DNA from: Butyricicoccus sp. Marseille-Q5471
Lineage (GTDB): Bacteria; Bacillota; Clostridia; Oscillospirales; Butyricicoccaceae
Direction of reading: 5' to 3'
Assembly: GCF_951230135.1 (NCBI RefSeq)
Contig: NZ_CATNVC010000013.1
Coordinates: 1-57,663, forward strand
DNA length: 57,663 nt
The translations under genes and the position numbers were made by a program. Each line of letters begins with the position of its first letter. Positions within the stretch are counted from its first letter, which is position 1. The notes beneath the pieces were generated by a model. It worked only from the letters and a program-made list of their open reading frames with translations. It did not search any database and had not been told where the DNA came from. This document shows, piece after piece, positions 14,218 to 22,977 of this stretch.

Positions 14218-14994
14218 TTACACAAATTCAATGCAGTCCGCATGCCTCAGCGACGTTTGTACCTCAAGCTGCGGAAAAGCTGCAAATATCTTTTCGGCAA
14301 AGACTGCCGTCATCGGATTCTCAGTCGGAAAATGGCCGGCGTCTACCAGGGTCAGCCCCAGTGACTGCGCGCACTGCATTAAATCATAGCTGCAATCGCC
14401 AATGACAAACGCCTCCGCGCCTGCCGCAATCGCAAAATCCATCAGTTTGCCGCACGCACCACCACCGACTGCCACGCGACTGATTGGGCGACCACCGTCG
14501 CAAAACCGCACACCGCCTGCAGACAGACAGTCCTTTACATAGTGCGCAAACTCCCGCGGCTGCATGACACGCGGCAACGTGCCGACACGTCCCAGCATAC
14601 CGTTTTCGCCCGCTCCCATATTCTGAACGCCGGTCAAAATCAGCGCCGATGCCAGTGCGTCGTTCACACCACCTTCGGCGCAGTCCGCATTGGTGTGCAT
14701 GCATATGATTGAAATATTATTTTGAATTGCAGCTCGCAGGACACGCCCAGTTGCATCATCGGTTGTCACGCGGCTGACCGATGTGAATATCGCCGGATGG
14801 TGCGCTACAATCAGTTCTGCACCGCAGTTCACCGCTTCTGCGACGACAGTCTCCGTCACATCAAGCGCACAGAGCACACGTGTAACCTCCTGTACTCGAT
14901 CTCCTGCCAGAAGGCCTACGTTGTCCCAGCTTTCAGCAAGCGTATATGGCGCAATATCTTCTAGAACCGTCAATATATCTTTTACTGTAATCAT
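14218..14994 (-). CDS. Nif3-like dinuclear metal-centre protein
   Basis: The 258-residue protein belongs to the Nif3/GTP cyclohydrolase I type 2-like family: SWDNVGLLAGD at the N-terminus, AHHPAIF with metal-binding His residues, HTNAD in place of the usual HTNLD, and a C-terminal metal site with GDCSYDLM and DAGHFPTE. The biochemical role of the family is unsettled. Its start overlaps the trmK stop by four bases, the common Bacillota pairing of trmK with a Nif3 protein, which implies translational coupling. Confidence 0.9.
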   Translation of the reverse strand: MITVKDILTVLEDIAPYTLAESWDNVGLLAGDRVQEVTRVLCALDVTETVVAEAVNCGAELIVAHHPAIFTSVSRVTTDDATGRVLRAAIQNNISIICMHTNADCAEGGVNDALASALILTGVQNMGAGENGMLGRVGTLPRVMQPREFAHYVKDCLSAGGVRFCDGGRPISRVAVGGGACGKLMDFAIAAGAEAFVIGDCSYDLMQCAQSLGLTLVDAGHFPTENPMTAVFAEKIFAAFPQLEVQTSLRHADCIEFV

Positions 14995-15686
14995 TTCATT
15001 TCCTCCAGAGCAGTCTTAATTGCGTCAACGGTATCCTGCTGCTGCCGCAATAGACGCGGCTCTACCGATTGCCCTTGCTTCATGCCACACAGTGCATGCA
15101 GTTCACGACGCAGCAAATGCTGCAAATAGTCCTGTGCGTGCTCTGCTGCACACAAGGCTTCGGATACGGCACATGCAGACAGCGGCAAATGCCGCACCGC
15201 CGCACCGCCGCGCGCACTGATTACCACATAGCGGCGATGCTCCTCGCGACAAATGGTTTCTCGCTCAATATCATATCCATGCGAGCCCAACCATTGCCGG
15301 AGTTCCGCAATCATGGTCATAGGCTGCAGCAGCAGCAAGTGCTCACCCCGCGCTGTCCAAGGTGCTGCTGATAAAATTTCACACATGGTCTGTCCGCCCA
15401 TTCCAGCAATTGAAATGGTGTCACACTCCTCCGGCCTGACTTGCTCCAAGCCAGGCGCCAAACGCAGCGTCAGGTGATCACTCACACCGTGATCAATCGC
15501 ATTGCGCGCAGCGTGATCGAGCGGCCCCTTGCCAATGTCAGAACCTATCGCGCTCGCGACCTGTCCGCTCTTGAGCAGCGCGATTGGCAATTTGCCATGA
15601 TCTGTGCCGATATCAGCTAAACGTGCATTCTGCGGCACGAGGGACGCAATACAGGCGAGGCGTGGTGTTAATACAATACTTTCCAT
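14991..15686 (-). CDS. trmK: tRNA (adenine-22-N1)-methyltransferase TrmK
   Basis: TrmK methylates N1 of A22 in bacterial tRNAs using S-adenosylmethionine. The 231-residue protein has the Rossmann SAM motif DIGTDHGKLPIAL, the acidic strand SDIGKGPL, the catalytic-site strand AGMGGQTM, LLLQPM, and a C-terminal coiled coil. The ATG follows TTTTGGAG by six bases. It is the first gene of trmK-nif3-rqcH-dcd, just downstream of the terminator of the DUF1858 gene. Confidence 0.93.
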   Translation of the reverse strand: MESIVLTPRLACIASLVPQNARLADIGTDHGKLPIALLKSGQVASAIGSDIGKGPLDHAARNAIDHGVSDHLTLRLAPGLEQVRPEECDTISIAGMGGQTMCEILSAAPWTARGEHLLLLQPMTMIAELRQWLGSHGYDIERETICREEHRRYVVISARGGAAVRHLPLSACAVSEALCAAEHAQDYLQHLLRRELHALCGMKQGQSVEPRLLRQQQDTVDAIKTALEEMK

Positions 15687-15697
15687 GATTCACTCCA

Positions 15698-15735
15698 AAA
15701 AAACAGAGCCGGCAAATCAGCCGGCCCTGTTTTGA
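15698..15735 (-). terminator. Terminator of the DUF1858 gene
   Basis: AAAACAG-GCCGGC pairs with GCCGGC-CTGTTTT (one mismatch), loop AAATCA. On the minus strand it follows the DUF1858 stop and ends in a run of Ts just before trmK. Confidence 0.8.
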
Positions 15736-15936
15736 TTACTCGCCGAAAAAGCTGTTGAGCTTGGCAACCAGCTCGTCCGCATCTGTGCCATGCACCATGC
15801 AGGCTTCCTCAATGCTTTCGCCCTGAGACGCCGGGCAGCCCAAGCAGTGCATGCCAATCTCGGTGAAAAATTTAGCCGTTTGCAGATCGCGGGAGAGCAC
15901 CTCGCCGATTGTGGTCTTTTTGGTGATTGCAGCCAT
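15736..15936 (-). CDS. DUF1858-domain small protein
   Basis: This 66-residue protein is a single DUF1858 domain: the N-terminal TTIGEVLSRD, then FFTEIGMHCLGCPASQGESI with the characteristic CxxCPAS, and an EACMVHG helix. Members are small soluble proteins, sometimes fused to redox or hybrid-cluster proteins; the CxxC suggests a metal or redox role, which is unproven. The start follows AGGAGG by seven bases, and a promoter and terminator of its own make it monocistronic. Confidence 0.9.
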   Translation of the reverse strand: MAAITKKTTIGEVLSRDLQTAKFFTEIGMHCLGCPASQGESIEEACMVHGTDADELVAKLNSFFGE

Positions 15937-15971
15937 GGATAGACCTCCTGAAGTATTTTTTTGATGTTTCT

Positions 15972-16000
15972 ATTGTACCTCAAAATACGGCGGATTACAA
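15972..16000 (-). promoter_or_regulatory. Predicted promoter of the DUF1858 gene
   Basis: TTGTAA (16000-15995) and TACAAT (15977-15972) on the minus strand are 17 bases apart, about 35 bases ahead of the start codon. Confidence 0.5.
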
Positions 16001-16037
16001 TCACAATTTACGAAATTCGCCGCTGCAATGCAATAAA

Positions 16038-16069
16038 AAAACACCCGACAGAAAACCATCGGGTGTTTT
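16038..16069 (-). terminator. Terminator of the zinc-ribbon gene
   Basis: AAAACACCCGA pairs with TCGGGTGTTTT around a 10-base loop; on the minus strand it is followed by a seven-T run, 11 bases after the stop codon. Confidence 0.85.
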
Positions 16070-16079
16070 GATTCGGCAA

Positions 16080-16358
16080 TTAGCCTTCTTCGCGCATCTT
16101 AGCGAAGCACTCGCTGCAATATACCGGGCGATCAGACTTGGGCTCGAAGGGTACACGAGCCTCGCCGCCGCAGGAAGCACAGGTAGCGGTGAAATATTCA
16201 CGGGGGCCACGAGCTGCGTTCTTGCGATTGTCACGGCAGGACTTGCAGCGCTGGGGCTCGTTCTGGAAGCCGCGCTCTGCGTAAAACTCCTGCTCACCTG
16301 CGGTAAATACGAACTCCTGGCCGCATTCCTTACATACTAAAGTCTTGTCTTCGTACAT
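16080..16358 (-). CDS. Zinc-ribbon protein with two CxxC pairs per half
   Basis: The 92-residue protein starts MYEDKTLVCKECGQEF and carries a first ribbon (CKEC ... CKSC) and a second (CASC ... CSEC), the layout of the probable zinc-ribbon domain family of Clostridia. The function is unknown. The start at 16358 follows AGAGAGG; the upstream in-frame codon at 16412 lacks a suitable site. It may be cotranscribed with the sigma factor gene 75 bases upstream. Confidence 0.85.
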   Translation of the reverse strand: MYEDKTLVCKECGQEFVFTAGEQEFYAERGFQNEPQRCKSCRDNRKNAARGPREYFTATCASCGGEARVPFEPKSDRPVYCSECFAKMREEG

Positions 16359-16433
16359 GATTTTACCTCTCTTTGATACCGTTCCCTCGGGGAACCTAGA
16401 TTTATTGCGCACAGGCCCTTTGCCTGCTTTCGC

Positions 16434-17063
16434 CTATTGGGGTTTAACAGTTGCCGATTTCCGCTTGATGCGCTGGATGGCATTGTCCACCGATTTGATT
16501 GGTTTGTGTAGTGTTTCGGCCATCTGCTCATAAGAAAGGCCATCTAGAAACAACGTCAAAACCTTTGCCTCGAATTCAGACAGGACAGAGTACAACCGGC
16601 GAACCAGTTCCGCTCGTTCCTCATTGCCAATCACCAGCGATTCGGGGTCACAAATCGGTGCTGCAACCCGGGTGTGCGATTCCGCAAGGTCTTCAAACAG
16701 AGGTCGATCAATTGACATGGATCGGTTTAAGGGATCGTGCTTGAATGCTGCTGCCGCGCGTACCGCAGAATAAATCCGCCTTGTTACACACAGTCTGGCA
16801 AACGCCTCAAAGGGTGTGCCGTTCCCAGCATCAAATTCGCGGACTGCTTTGAGCAGCCCCAGCATCCCCTCCTGCAGCAGGTCTTCCTCATCCGCGCCCA
16901 TGAGAAAAAAAGGGCGCGCACAGGTTTTGACCAACCGGGAATACCTTTTCACAAGCGTTTCAGCCGCTTGCCCATCTCCCTGCTGCGCCGCAGTGCACAG
17001 TGCATCATCTGGCCGCAGGTCTTGATCCGAACTATCATAACCGTTTTTCATGTCGATATTCAT
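16434..17063 (-). CDS. sigH: RNA polymerase sigma factor, SigH (Spo0H)-like
   Basis: The 209-residue protein has sigma region 2 (FFLMGADEEDLLQEGMLGLL, then REFDAGNGTPFEAFARLCVT) and region 4 (LSYEQMAETLHKPIKSVDNA). The GADxEDLxQEGMxGL and FxAFAxLCxTRxI signatures are those of Bacillus SigH, which governs early sporulation and transition-state genes. Region 3 is missing, as expected for the SigH/ECF-like group. Assignment to SigH rather than a paralogue is from sequence pattern. Downstream sporulation genes are not in this window. Confidence 0.85.
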   Translation of the reverse strand: MNIDMKNGYDSSDQDLRPDDALCTAAQQGDGQAAETLVKRYSRLVKTCARPFFLMGADEEDLLQEGMLGLLKAVREFDAGNGTPFEAFARLCVTRRIYSAVRAAAAFKHDPLNRSMSIDRPLFEDLAESHTRVAAPICDPESLVIGNEERAELVRRLYSVLSEFEAKVLTLFLDGLSYEQMAETLHKPIKSVDNAIQRIKRKSATVKPQ

Positions 17064-17177
17064 TATAGGGGCAATTCACTGGTTTGTCAAGTGATTTTTG
17101 TGAAACCTAGTGACCAACCGCCAAAATTCAAAAATGTTTTTTGTATCTTTTCTACAATTCAGAGCAGATTCGACGCA

Positions 17178-19019
17178 TTATTCCACAGTAACCGACTTCG
17201 CAAGGTTACGCGGCTTATCAACGTCGCAGCTACGCTCGACTGCAATATAGTATGCCAAAAGCTGTAACGGAATAATCGAAAGAGATGCTGAAAACTCCGA
17301 AAGACACTTTGGCAAACGCACAATATGCTGGCATACCGATTCATCGCCGGTAAAGTCATCTGTCGTCACCAGTACGACTGCCGCGCCACGCGATACGACC
17401 TCGCGAATGTTAGAAACGGTCTTTTCAAACAGCGCCGGCTGCGTCGCAAGCGCAACAACCAGCGTTCCCTCTTCAATGAGAGAAATTGTGCCATGCTTCA
17501 GTTCCCCTGCCGCGTAGGCTTCCGAATGCACATAGCTGATTTCCTTGAGCTTTAGCGATGCTTCGAGCGCGGCTGCGTAGTCTAACCCGCGGCCGAGGAA
17601 GAACACGCTGGAACGATTTGCGTAGAGCGTCGCGATACGCTGCATCGTTTTCTTGCACTGCAGTGTCTCTTCGATGCAGTCCGGCAAGCGCTGCAACTCC
17701 GCGCTCAATGCACGTTCATCCCCTATTGAAATCAGTCCGCGCACGCGAGCGATTCTGACCGAAATCAAGTACAGCGCGGACAACTGCGCAGAATAGGCCT
17801 TAGTCGTTGCGACCGCAATCTCAGGGCCAGCCCAGGTGTACAGCACACCATCTGCTTCTCGCGCAATGGTAGAGGAAACCACGTTGACAATCGCAATTGT
17901 GAACGCTCCCGCCTGCTTGGCCAGACGCATCGCGGCAAGGGTGTCTGCCGTTTCACCGGACTGACTGATAACGATGCACAAATCTTTTTTGCCGATGATC
18001 GGGTTCTCGTAACGGAACTCGCTGGCGACCTCCGCCGCGCACCGGATGCGGCACATACTCTCAATCACTCGCTTTCCGACCATACCGGCGTGCAGCGCAG
18101 AGCCGCAGCCGATGATGTGAATATTTTCAATGTCACGCAGGCGATCGTCAGTCAGACCATTCTCCTCAAATACGATAGAGTCATTTTGTACACGCGGGTG
18201 AACCGTAGCTGCCACCGCCTTGGGCTGCTCCATGATTTCCTTAATCATGAAATGCTCATAGCCGCCCTTTTCAGCCGCAGACATATCCCACGTGACTGTC
18301 TGCACCTTTTTCTCCACCCGGTCGCCGAACTCGTTCATCACAACGACGCTGTCAGGGCGAACAATTGCCACTTCGTTATCATCCAGGATGATATAATCCT
18401 TGGTGCGGCCGATAATCGCAGTAATGTCGGATGCAATCATGTTTTCGCCGTTTCCAAGGCCGATTACGAGCGGATTGTCACGGCGCGCCGCGACAATTTC
18501 CTCCGGATTATCCATCGACACCACACCAAGAGCGTAGGAGCCGCGCAGGCGGGATACGGCCGCCAGCACAGTCTGCGCCAAATCCTCTTGCTTGCCTGTA
18601 TGCAGATAGTCTACGAGGTGTGCGACCGTTTCGGTGTCGGTTTCGGACTGAAACACATAGCCGTGCGCTTCAAGGCGCTCTCTCAGCTCTTTATAGTTTT
18701 CAATGATGCCGTTATGTACGACCGCAATTTTGCCGTCCGAACCGCCGAGATGCGGGTGCGAGTTTCGGTCAGACGGCCCGCCGTGCGTCGCCCAGCGTGT
18801 ATGTCCGATGCCGCAGGTGCAGGTCAGATCCTCATGTTCTTCTTTAATCTTCGCTTCCAGATTCGCAATGCGACCGACCGTTTTCACCACGCGTAGACCT
18901 TCCTTTGTGAAGGCGGCGATGCCGGCTGAGTCATAACCGCGGTATTCCAAACTATACAGGCCCTTAATCAAGACCGGCAGCGCGTTTTCGCGTCCGGTAA
19001 AGCCAACAATTCCACACAT
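17178..19019 (-). CDS. glmS: Glutamine-fructose-6-phosphate aminotransferase (isomerising)
   Basis: GlmS makes glucosamine-6-phosphate from fructose-6-phosphate and glutamine, the entry to cell-wall amino sugars. The 613-residue protein begins with MCGIVGFTG (Cys2 nucleophile after Met removal) and the glutaminase motifs GHTRWATHG and HNGIIENY, followed by two SIS domains (GCGSALHAG, SQSGETADTLAA) and the C-terminal DKPRNLAKSVTVE. Its mRNA leader contains a glmS ribozyme, so expression falls as glucosamine-6-phosphate rises. It sits downstream of glmM, the next enzyme in the pathway. Confidence 0.98.
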   Translation of the reverse strand: MCGIVGFTGRENALPVLIKGLYSLEYRGYDSAGIAAFTKEGLRVVKTVGRIANLEAKIKEEHEDLTCTCGIGHTRWATHGGPSDRNSHPHLGGSDGKIAVVHNGIIENYKELRERLEAHGYVFQSETDTETVAHLVDYLHTGKQEDLAQTVLAAVSRLRGSYALGVVSMDNPEEIVAARRDNPLVIGLGNGENMIASDITAIIGRTKDYIILDDNEVAIVRPDSVVVMNEFGDRVEKKVQTVTWDMSAAEKGGYEHFMIKEIMEQPKAVAATVHPRVQNDSIVFEENGLTDDRLRDIENIHIIGCGSALHAGMVGKRVIESMCRIRCAAEVASEFRYENPIIGKKDLCIVISQSGETADTLAAMRLAKQAGAFTIAIVNVVSSTIAREADGVLYTWAGPEIAVATTKAYSAQLSALYLISVRIARVRGLISIGDERALSAELQRLPDCIEETLQCKKTMQRIATLYANRSSVFFLGRGLDYAAALEASLKLKEISYVHSEAYAAGELKHGTISLIEEGTLVVALATQPALFEKTVSNIREVVSRGAAVVLVTTDDFTGDESVCQHIVRLPKCLSEFSASLSIIPLQLLAYYIAVERSCDVDKPRNLAKSVTVE

Positions 19020-19074
19020 AAATATTTGTCCTCCCAGTAAATCGGATGGTAAAATTACAAAATTTAGTTATTCG

Positions 19075-19250
19075 CATTTGGGCATAAAAATAGTGCGTTA
19101 CGCAGTGCTGTTCTGGCCGCAGGGTCGCCCCTGCGTTTTGTCAGCCTGCTGACGACCAACTCACTCGTGGCCGAAGGGCATCCGCCGAATTTTCGATGAA
19201 CCCTTACCTCGTCAACTGCGATACCGGCTGCACCGCAGTTCTGGCGCTTA
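19075..19250 (-). ncRNA. glmS ribozyme: glmS self-cleaving ribozyme/riboswitch
   Basis: The minus-strand leader of glmS carries the glmS core: AGCGCCAGAACTGCGG at the cleavage site (between the bases complementary to 19248 and 19247), GACGAGGTAAGGGTTCATCGA, and ATTCGGCGGATGCC followed by CTTCGGCCAC. The downstream stems run to about 19075. The RNA cleaves itself when bound by glucosamine-6-phosphate, exposing a 5'-hydroxyl and destabilising the glmS mRNA. The 3' limit is approximate. Confidence 0.92.
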
Positions 19251-19284
19251 TCACTATTCACTTGTACCGTTTTTTCACCTCCCG

Positions 19285-19318
19285 TGAAAAACGAGTGGAC
19301 GCGAAAACCACGTCCACT
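19285..19318 (-). terminator. Terminator after glmM
   Basis: AGTGGACG pairs with CGTCCACT around a 9-base loop, followed on the minus strand by CGTTTTT. It separates glmM from the ribozyme-controlled glmS transcript. Confidence 0.75.
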
Positions 19319-19336
19319 TCGATTTGGTTTAATATA

Positions 19337-20689
19337 TTATACGACAGACTCGATAACCTTTGCAACCTTTTTTGCCAAAGTATCAACCTGCTCGCTGTTG
19401 CGCCCCTCAACCATAACGCGCACCAGTGCCTCTGTGCCCGACGGACGCACCAAAATACGACCCTCACCCTGAAGCTCTGCAGAGGCGCTGTCAATCGCCT
19501 CTGCCACCGGCGGCAGCTGCTGCAGTGTCGCCTTTTTGTCATTCGGCACCTTGACATTAATCATGATCTGCGGCCACGGGATGACCTCTGCCGCAATCTC
19601 AGAACACTTTTTCCCGCTTTCCTTGAGAATGTGCATGAACTGCAGCGCGGTCAGCTCGCCGTCACCGGTCGATGCATATTCCAGGAAAATAACGTGACCC
19701 GACTGCTCTCCGCCCAGAATATAGCCCTTCTGCAGCATCATCTCCAACACATAGCGGTCGCCTACATTGGAGCATTCGATGCGCATATCATTCTTTTCCG
19801 CATAGGCATGCAGACCCATATTGCTCAGCACAGTCGCAACGAACGCCCCGCCGCGCAGCTTGCCTTCCCTCTTCATACGGGCAGCGCAAACTGCCATAAT
19901 ACGATCGCCGTCGAGCTCCTCGCCGGTCTCATCGACAATCAGGCAGCGGTCGGCGTCACCGTCAAATGCAACGCCAAGATCAAAATTTCCGTTTCTGACG
20001 CGATCTTTAAGCTGACCCAAATGTGTCGAACCGCAGCCTGCATTGATGTTGACACCATCCGGTTCATAAAAACGGATTTCTGCCTTGCATTCCACCAAAC
20101 GCATCAATCGCTCGACCGTGGTCGAGGAAGAACCGTTGGCACAGTCAACCGCAACGCGAAGGCCGGACAAATCTCCCTTAATGGTATCCGCCAAATGATC
20201 GGTATATTCAACCACGGGATCAATCACGCTATGCAGCACGCGACCGAGTTTTTCATGCGTCCTTTTCGGGATGGACTCATAATCGTCGATTAAGTCTTCC
20301 ACCTTGGCTTCAATTTCGTCAGACAGCTTATATCCGTTGCCCGCGAAAATCTTGATGCCGTTGTACTCAAATGAATTGTGGCTTGCCGAGATGACAATTC
20401 CGGCATCAGCCTTGTGCTTGATGGTCAGATACGCGACCGCAGGGGTCGGAATCACGCCAAGCAATTCCACATCTGCGCCAACCGAGCAAATGCCGGCAAC
20501 CAATGCGTTTTCCAACATATCGGATGAAACGCGTGTATCCTTGCCGATCAGCAGCTTAGCCTTGCCCTCGTGCGTGGACTCCTGCGTCAATACATATGCT
20601 GCGGCAGCGCCAATTTTGAAGGCGAGCAGCGCATCCAGTTCGACGTTTGCCACACCGCGCACGCCGTCCGTTCCAAAATATCTACCCAA
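19337..20689 (-). CDS. glmM: Phosphoglucosamine mutase
   Basis: GlmM interconverts glucosamine-6-phosphate and glucosamine-1-phosphate on the way to UDP-GlcNAc. The 450-residue protein has the phosphoserine loop SASHNSFEYNGIK, the metal loop DGDADR, the sugar-binding GGEQSGH and the C-terminal phosphate site RPSGTEALVRVM. I prefer TTG at 20689, giving MGRYFGTDGVRG as in the family, with AGGTG seven bases upstream; a GTG three codons earlier is also open. It follows ruvB by 34 bases and ends at its own terminator. Confidence 0.96.
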   Translation of the reverse strand: MGRYFGTDGVRGVANVELDALLAFKIGAAAAYVLTQESTHEGKAKLLIGKDTRVSSDMLENALVAGICSVGADVELLGVIPTPAVAYLTIKHKADAGIVISASHNSFEYNGIKIFAGNGYKLSDEIEAKVEDLIDDYESIPKRTHEKLGRVLHSVIDPVVEYTDHLADTIKGDLSGLRVAVDCANGSSSTTVERLMRLVECKAEIRFYEPDGVNINAGCGSTHLGQLKDRVRNGNFDLGVAFDGDADRCLIVDETGEELDGDRIMAVCAARMKREGKLRGGAFVATVLSNMGLHAYAEKNDMRIECSNVGDRYVLEMMLQKGYILGGEQSGHVIFLEYASTGDGELTALQFMHILKESGKKCSEIAAEVIPWPQIMINVKVPNDKKATLQQLPPVAEAIDSASAELQGEGRILVRPSGTEALVRVMVEGRNSEQVDTLAKKVAKVIESVV

Positions 20690-20723
20690 TGAAAACACCT
20701 AACTTTCTATTCTTTACAGCGGC

Positions 20724-21764
20724 CTAGAGAATCTGTTGTCCATCCGCCGGTTCCAGTTCCAAGTGGCGATATGCCTGCATCGTCGCGCAGCGTCCGCGCG
20801 GCGTACGGTTTAAAAAGCCGATCTGCATCAAATACGGCTCACACACATCTTCGAGTGTGATTGACTCTTCTCCAATCGTTGCGGCGAGAGTATCCAGCCC
20901 GACAGGGCCACCGCTGTAATTGAGAATAATACTTTTCAGCATACGCCGGTCGACGCTATCCAGACCCAAATCATCAATTTCGAGCGCGTGCAGCGCCAAA
21001 TCGGCAATCTGCTTGTCAATCGTACCATTTCCGCGAACCTGCGCAAAATCACGCACACGGCGCAACAGCCGATTTGCAATACGCGGTGTTCCCCGCGAGC
21101 GACGCGCAATCTCATGAGCGCCTTCGTGCACGCACGGTACATTCAAAATGCCGGCTGAACGCTCTACAATGCTGCACAGCTCCTCCGGAGAATAAAGCTC
21201 CAACCGAAATACCACGCCGAACCGATCACGCAGCGGCGAAGTCATCTGCCCTGCACGCGTGGTTGCACCTATGAGCGTAAACCTTGGCAAATCCAAACGG
21301 ATGGACCGCGCGGACGGCCCCTTGCCGATAATAATATCAAGCGCATAATCCTCCATCGCGGGGTAAAGAATTTCCTCTACACTGCGATCGAGCCGATGAA
21401 TCTCGTCGATAAACAAAATATCATTTTCCGAAAGATTTGTCAATAAAGCCGCCAAATCTCCCGCTTTTTCGATTGCAGGACCGCTGGTTACTCGAATATT
21501 GACGCCCATTTCAGCGGCGATAATGCCTGCGAGCGTGGTCTTACCGAGACCCGGCGGTCCATACAGCAGCGTATGATCGAGCGCCTCACCGCGCTGCTTG
21601 GCCGCTTCAATATACACTCCGAGGTTTTCCTTGACCTTCGTCTGCCCGACATAGTCGTCCATCGTTTTAGGGCGGAGCGAAACGTCGGTTTCATCTTCTT
21701 TCAGCTGACGGCTTGAGATAATACGTTCGTCATCAGCCATACCGCCCGAAAATTCGATACTCAA
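20724..21764 (-). CDS. ruvB: Holliday junction branch migration ATPase RuvB
   Basis: RuvB is the hexameric motor that, with RuvA, moves Holliday junctions during recombinational repair. The 346-residue protein has Walker [11 protein letters not shown], Walker B FIDEIHRL, sensor I GATTRAG, the arginine finger region PLRDRFG and a C-terminal winged helix ([10 protein letters not shown]). The start is TTG at 21764 with GGGAG eight bases upstream; ATG nine codons later is an alternative. It is tightly linked to ruvA (12-base gap). Confidence 0.97.
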   Translation of the reverse strand: MSIEFSGGMADDERIISSRQLKEDETDVSLRPKTMDDYVGQTKVKENLGVYIEAAKQRGEALDHTLLYGPPGLGKTTLAGIIAAEMGVNIRVTSGPAIEKAGDLAALLTNLSENDILFIDEIHRLDRSVEEILYPAMEDYALDIIIGKGPSARSIRLDLPRFTLIGATTRAGQMTSPLRDRFGVVFRLELYSPEELCSIVERSAGILNVPCVHEGAHEIARRSRGTPRIANRLLRRVRDFAQVRGNGTIDKQIADLALHALEIDDLGLDSVDRRMLKSIILNYSGGPVGLDTLAATIGEESITLEDVCEPYLMQIGFLNRTPRGRCATMQAYRHLELEPADGQQIL

Positions 21765-21776
21765 TGCTCCACTCCC

Positions 21777-22388
21777 TTACTGCGCGGCTAGTTTCTTCAG
21801 GCACTGCCGGATAATTTCATCTGCCTCTAAATGAGCAGCGTCTAGACCGCCCATTGCACGCAGTGCTTCGGCTTGACTATATCCGAGCACCATCAGTGCC
21901 GCTACCGCTTCCTGCGTGTGATTGATGCCGCCATTGGCCGTCATCGCAGCTGCGACAGGTGACGCACCGGATGCTGTTTCCAGCTGTTCACGGCTCATCT
22001 TATCTCTCAGTTCTAGTATGACACGCTGCGCAATCTTTTTGCCGATGCCAGGTGCCTGCGTCAGCAACTTTTCATCTTCCGTAATGATGGAAAGCGCCAA
22101 ACGGTCAGGCGGAGCCACCGAGAGGATAGAAAGCGCCGCCTTCGGCCCAACGCCCGATACACTGATTAACATTTGAAAACAGCTTAACTCCTCATCATCA
22201 ATAAATCCGTATAATTCAAAAATATCCTCACGCACATTCAAATGTGTCAATAAACGTGCCCGCGTGCCGATTTTTAATTTACCAATTGTATGCTGCGATG
22301 CATGGCAGGCATAACCTACCCCGCCGCAGTCGATCACGGCAAGTCCCTGCTGAAGCAGCGCAACCGTACCATCAACGTAATAAAACAT
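21777..22388 (-). CDS. ruvA: Holliday junction binding protein RuvA
   Basis: RuvA binds four-way junctions as a tetramer and loads RuvB. The 203-residue protein has the OB-fold N-terminal domain (GTVALLQQGLAVIDCGGVGY), two helix-hairpin-helix motifs (VSGVGPKAALSIL and APGIGKKIAQRVI) and the C-terminal RuvB-contact domain (EAVAALMVLGYS). It lies three bases after ruvC and 12 before ruvB, the normal ruvCAB order. Confidence 0.97.
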   Translation of the reverse strand: MFYYVDGTVALLQQGLAVIDCGGVGYACHASQHTIGKLKIGTRARLLTHLNVREDIFELYGFIDDEELSCFQMLISVSGVGPKAALSILSVAPPDRLALSIITEDEKLLTQAPGIGKKIAQRVILELRDKMSREQLETASGASPVAAAMTANGGINHTQEAVAALMVLGYSQAEALRAMGGLDAAHLEADEIIRQCLKKLAAQ

Positions 22389-22391
22389 AGT

Positions 22392-22880
22392 TTAAACCTC
22401 AAATAATTTGGATTGCATTGCGTGCCCGTGGCAAATCGCCAGTGCAAGTGCGTCTGCCGCATCATCAGGACGCGGTATTTTCGCCAGACCCAACATGTTT
22501 TTTGTCATCTCCATAACCTGCATTTTTTCCGCCTTGCCATAGCCGACAACCGACTGCTTAACCTGACTTGGCGTGTAGGCGATCGGATGCAGCCCCTTTT
22601 GCGCCATCGCGAGCAGAATTACACCTCGTGCCTGCGCAACCTGAATGCCGGTTGTGATGTTGGTATTGAAAAACAGTTCCTCAATTGCCGCCGCATCCGG
22701 GTGAAAGGTATCAATCAGCGTGCACATATCGTCGTAAATTTCAGCAAGCCGCAAATGCATCGGCATGCCGGATTTGGTTTTGATTGCGCCGTATTGAACC
22801 GGCGTAAACCGAAGCCTGTCATATTTGACAACACCGTAACCTACCGTGCCGTAGCCGGGGTCTATTCCTAAAATCGTCAT
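22392..22880 (-). CDS. ruvC: Crossover junction endonuclease RuvC
   Basis: RuvC resolves Holliday junctions by paired nicks. The 162-residue protein has the RNase-H-fold active site: Asp7 in GIDPGYG, Glu67/68 in AIEELFF, and Asp140 and Asp143 in RPDDAADALA, plus the DNA-contact GYGKAEK. It is first of ruvC-ruvA-ruvB-glmM. Transcription probably starts in the short gap after the terminator at 22946-22972. Confidence 0.97.
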   Translation of the reverse strand: MTILGIDPGYGTVGYGVVKYDRLRFTPVQYGAIKTKSGMPMHLRLAEIYDDMCTLIDTFHPDAAAIEELFFNTNITTGIQVAQARGVILLAMAQKGLHPIAYTPSQVKQSVVGYGKAEKMQVMEMTKNMLGLAKIPRPDDAADALALAICHGHAMQSKLFEV

Positions 22881-22945
22881 ATTGGCAAATCATCTGCTCC
22901 TTATCCAAGATATTGTACCATGTTTCGATACGTCATGCAAGGCAC

Positions 22946-22972
22946 AAAAAGGCGGTGCCTGACGGCACCGCC
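22946..22972 (-). terminator. Terminator of the trpS-wecAB operon
   Basis: GGCGGTGCC pairs perfectly with GGCACCGCC around TGAC; on the minus strand it is followed by TTTTT. It lies just after the stop of the methionine gamma-lyase-like gene and ahead of ruvC. Confidence 0.88.
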
Positions 22973-22977
22973 CGCTG

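Noticed and set aside
19196-20293. Long plus-strand open frame opposite glmM (also 18090-18896 opposite glmS)
   Set aside because: Antisense to clearly conserved enzymes. Long open antisense frames are expected here from the codon bias of the real genes; no start sites or domains support them.
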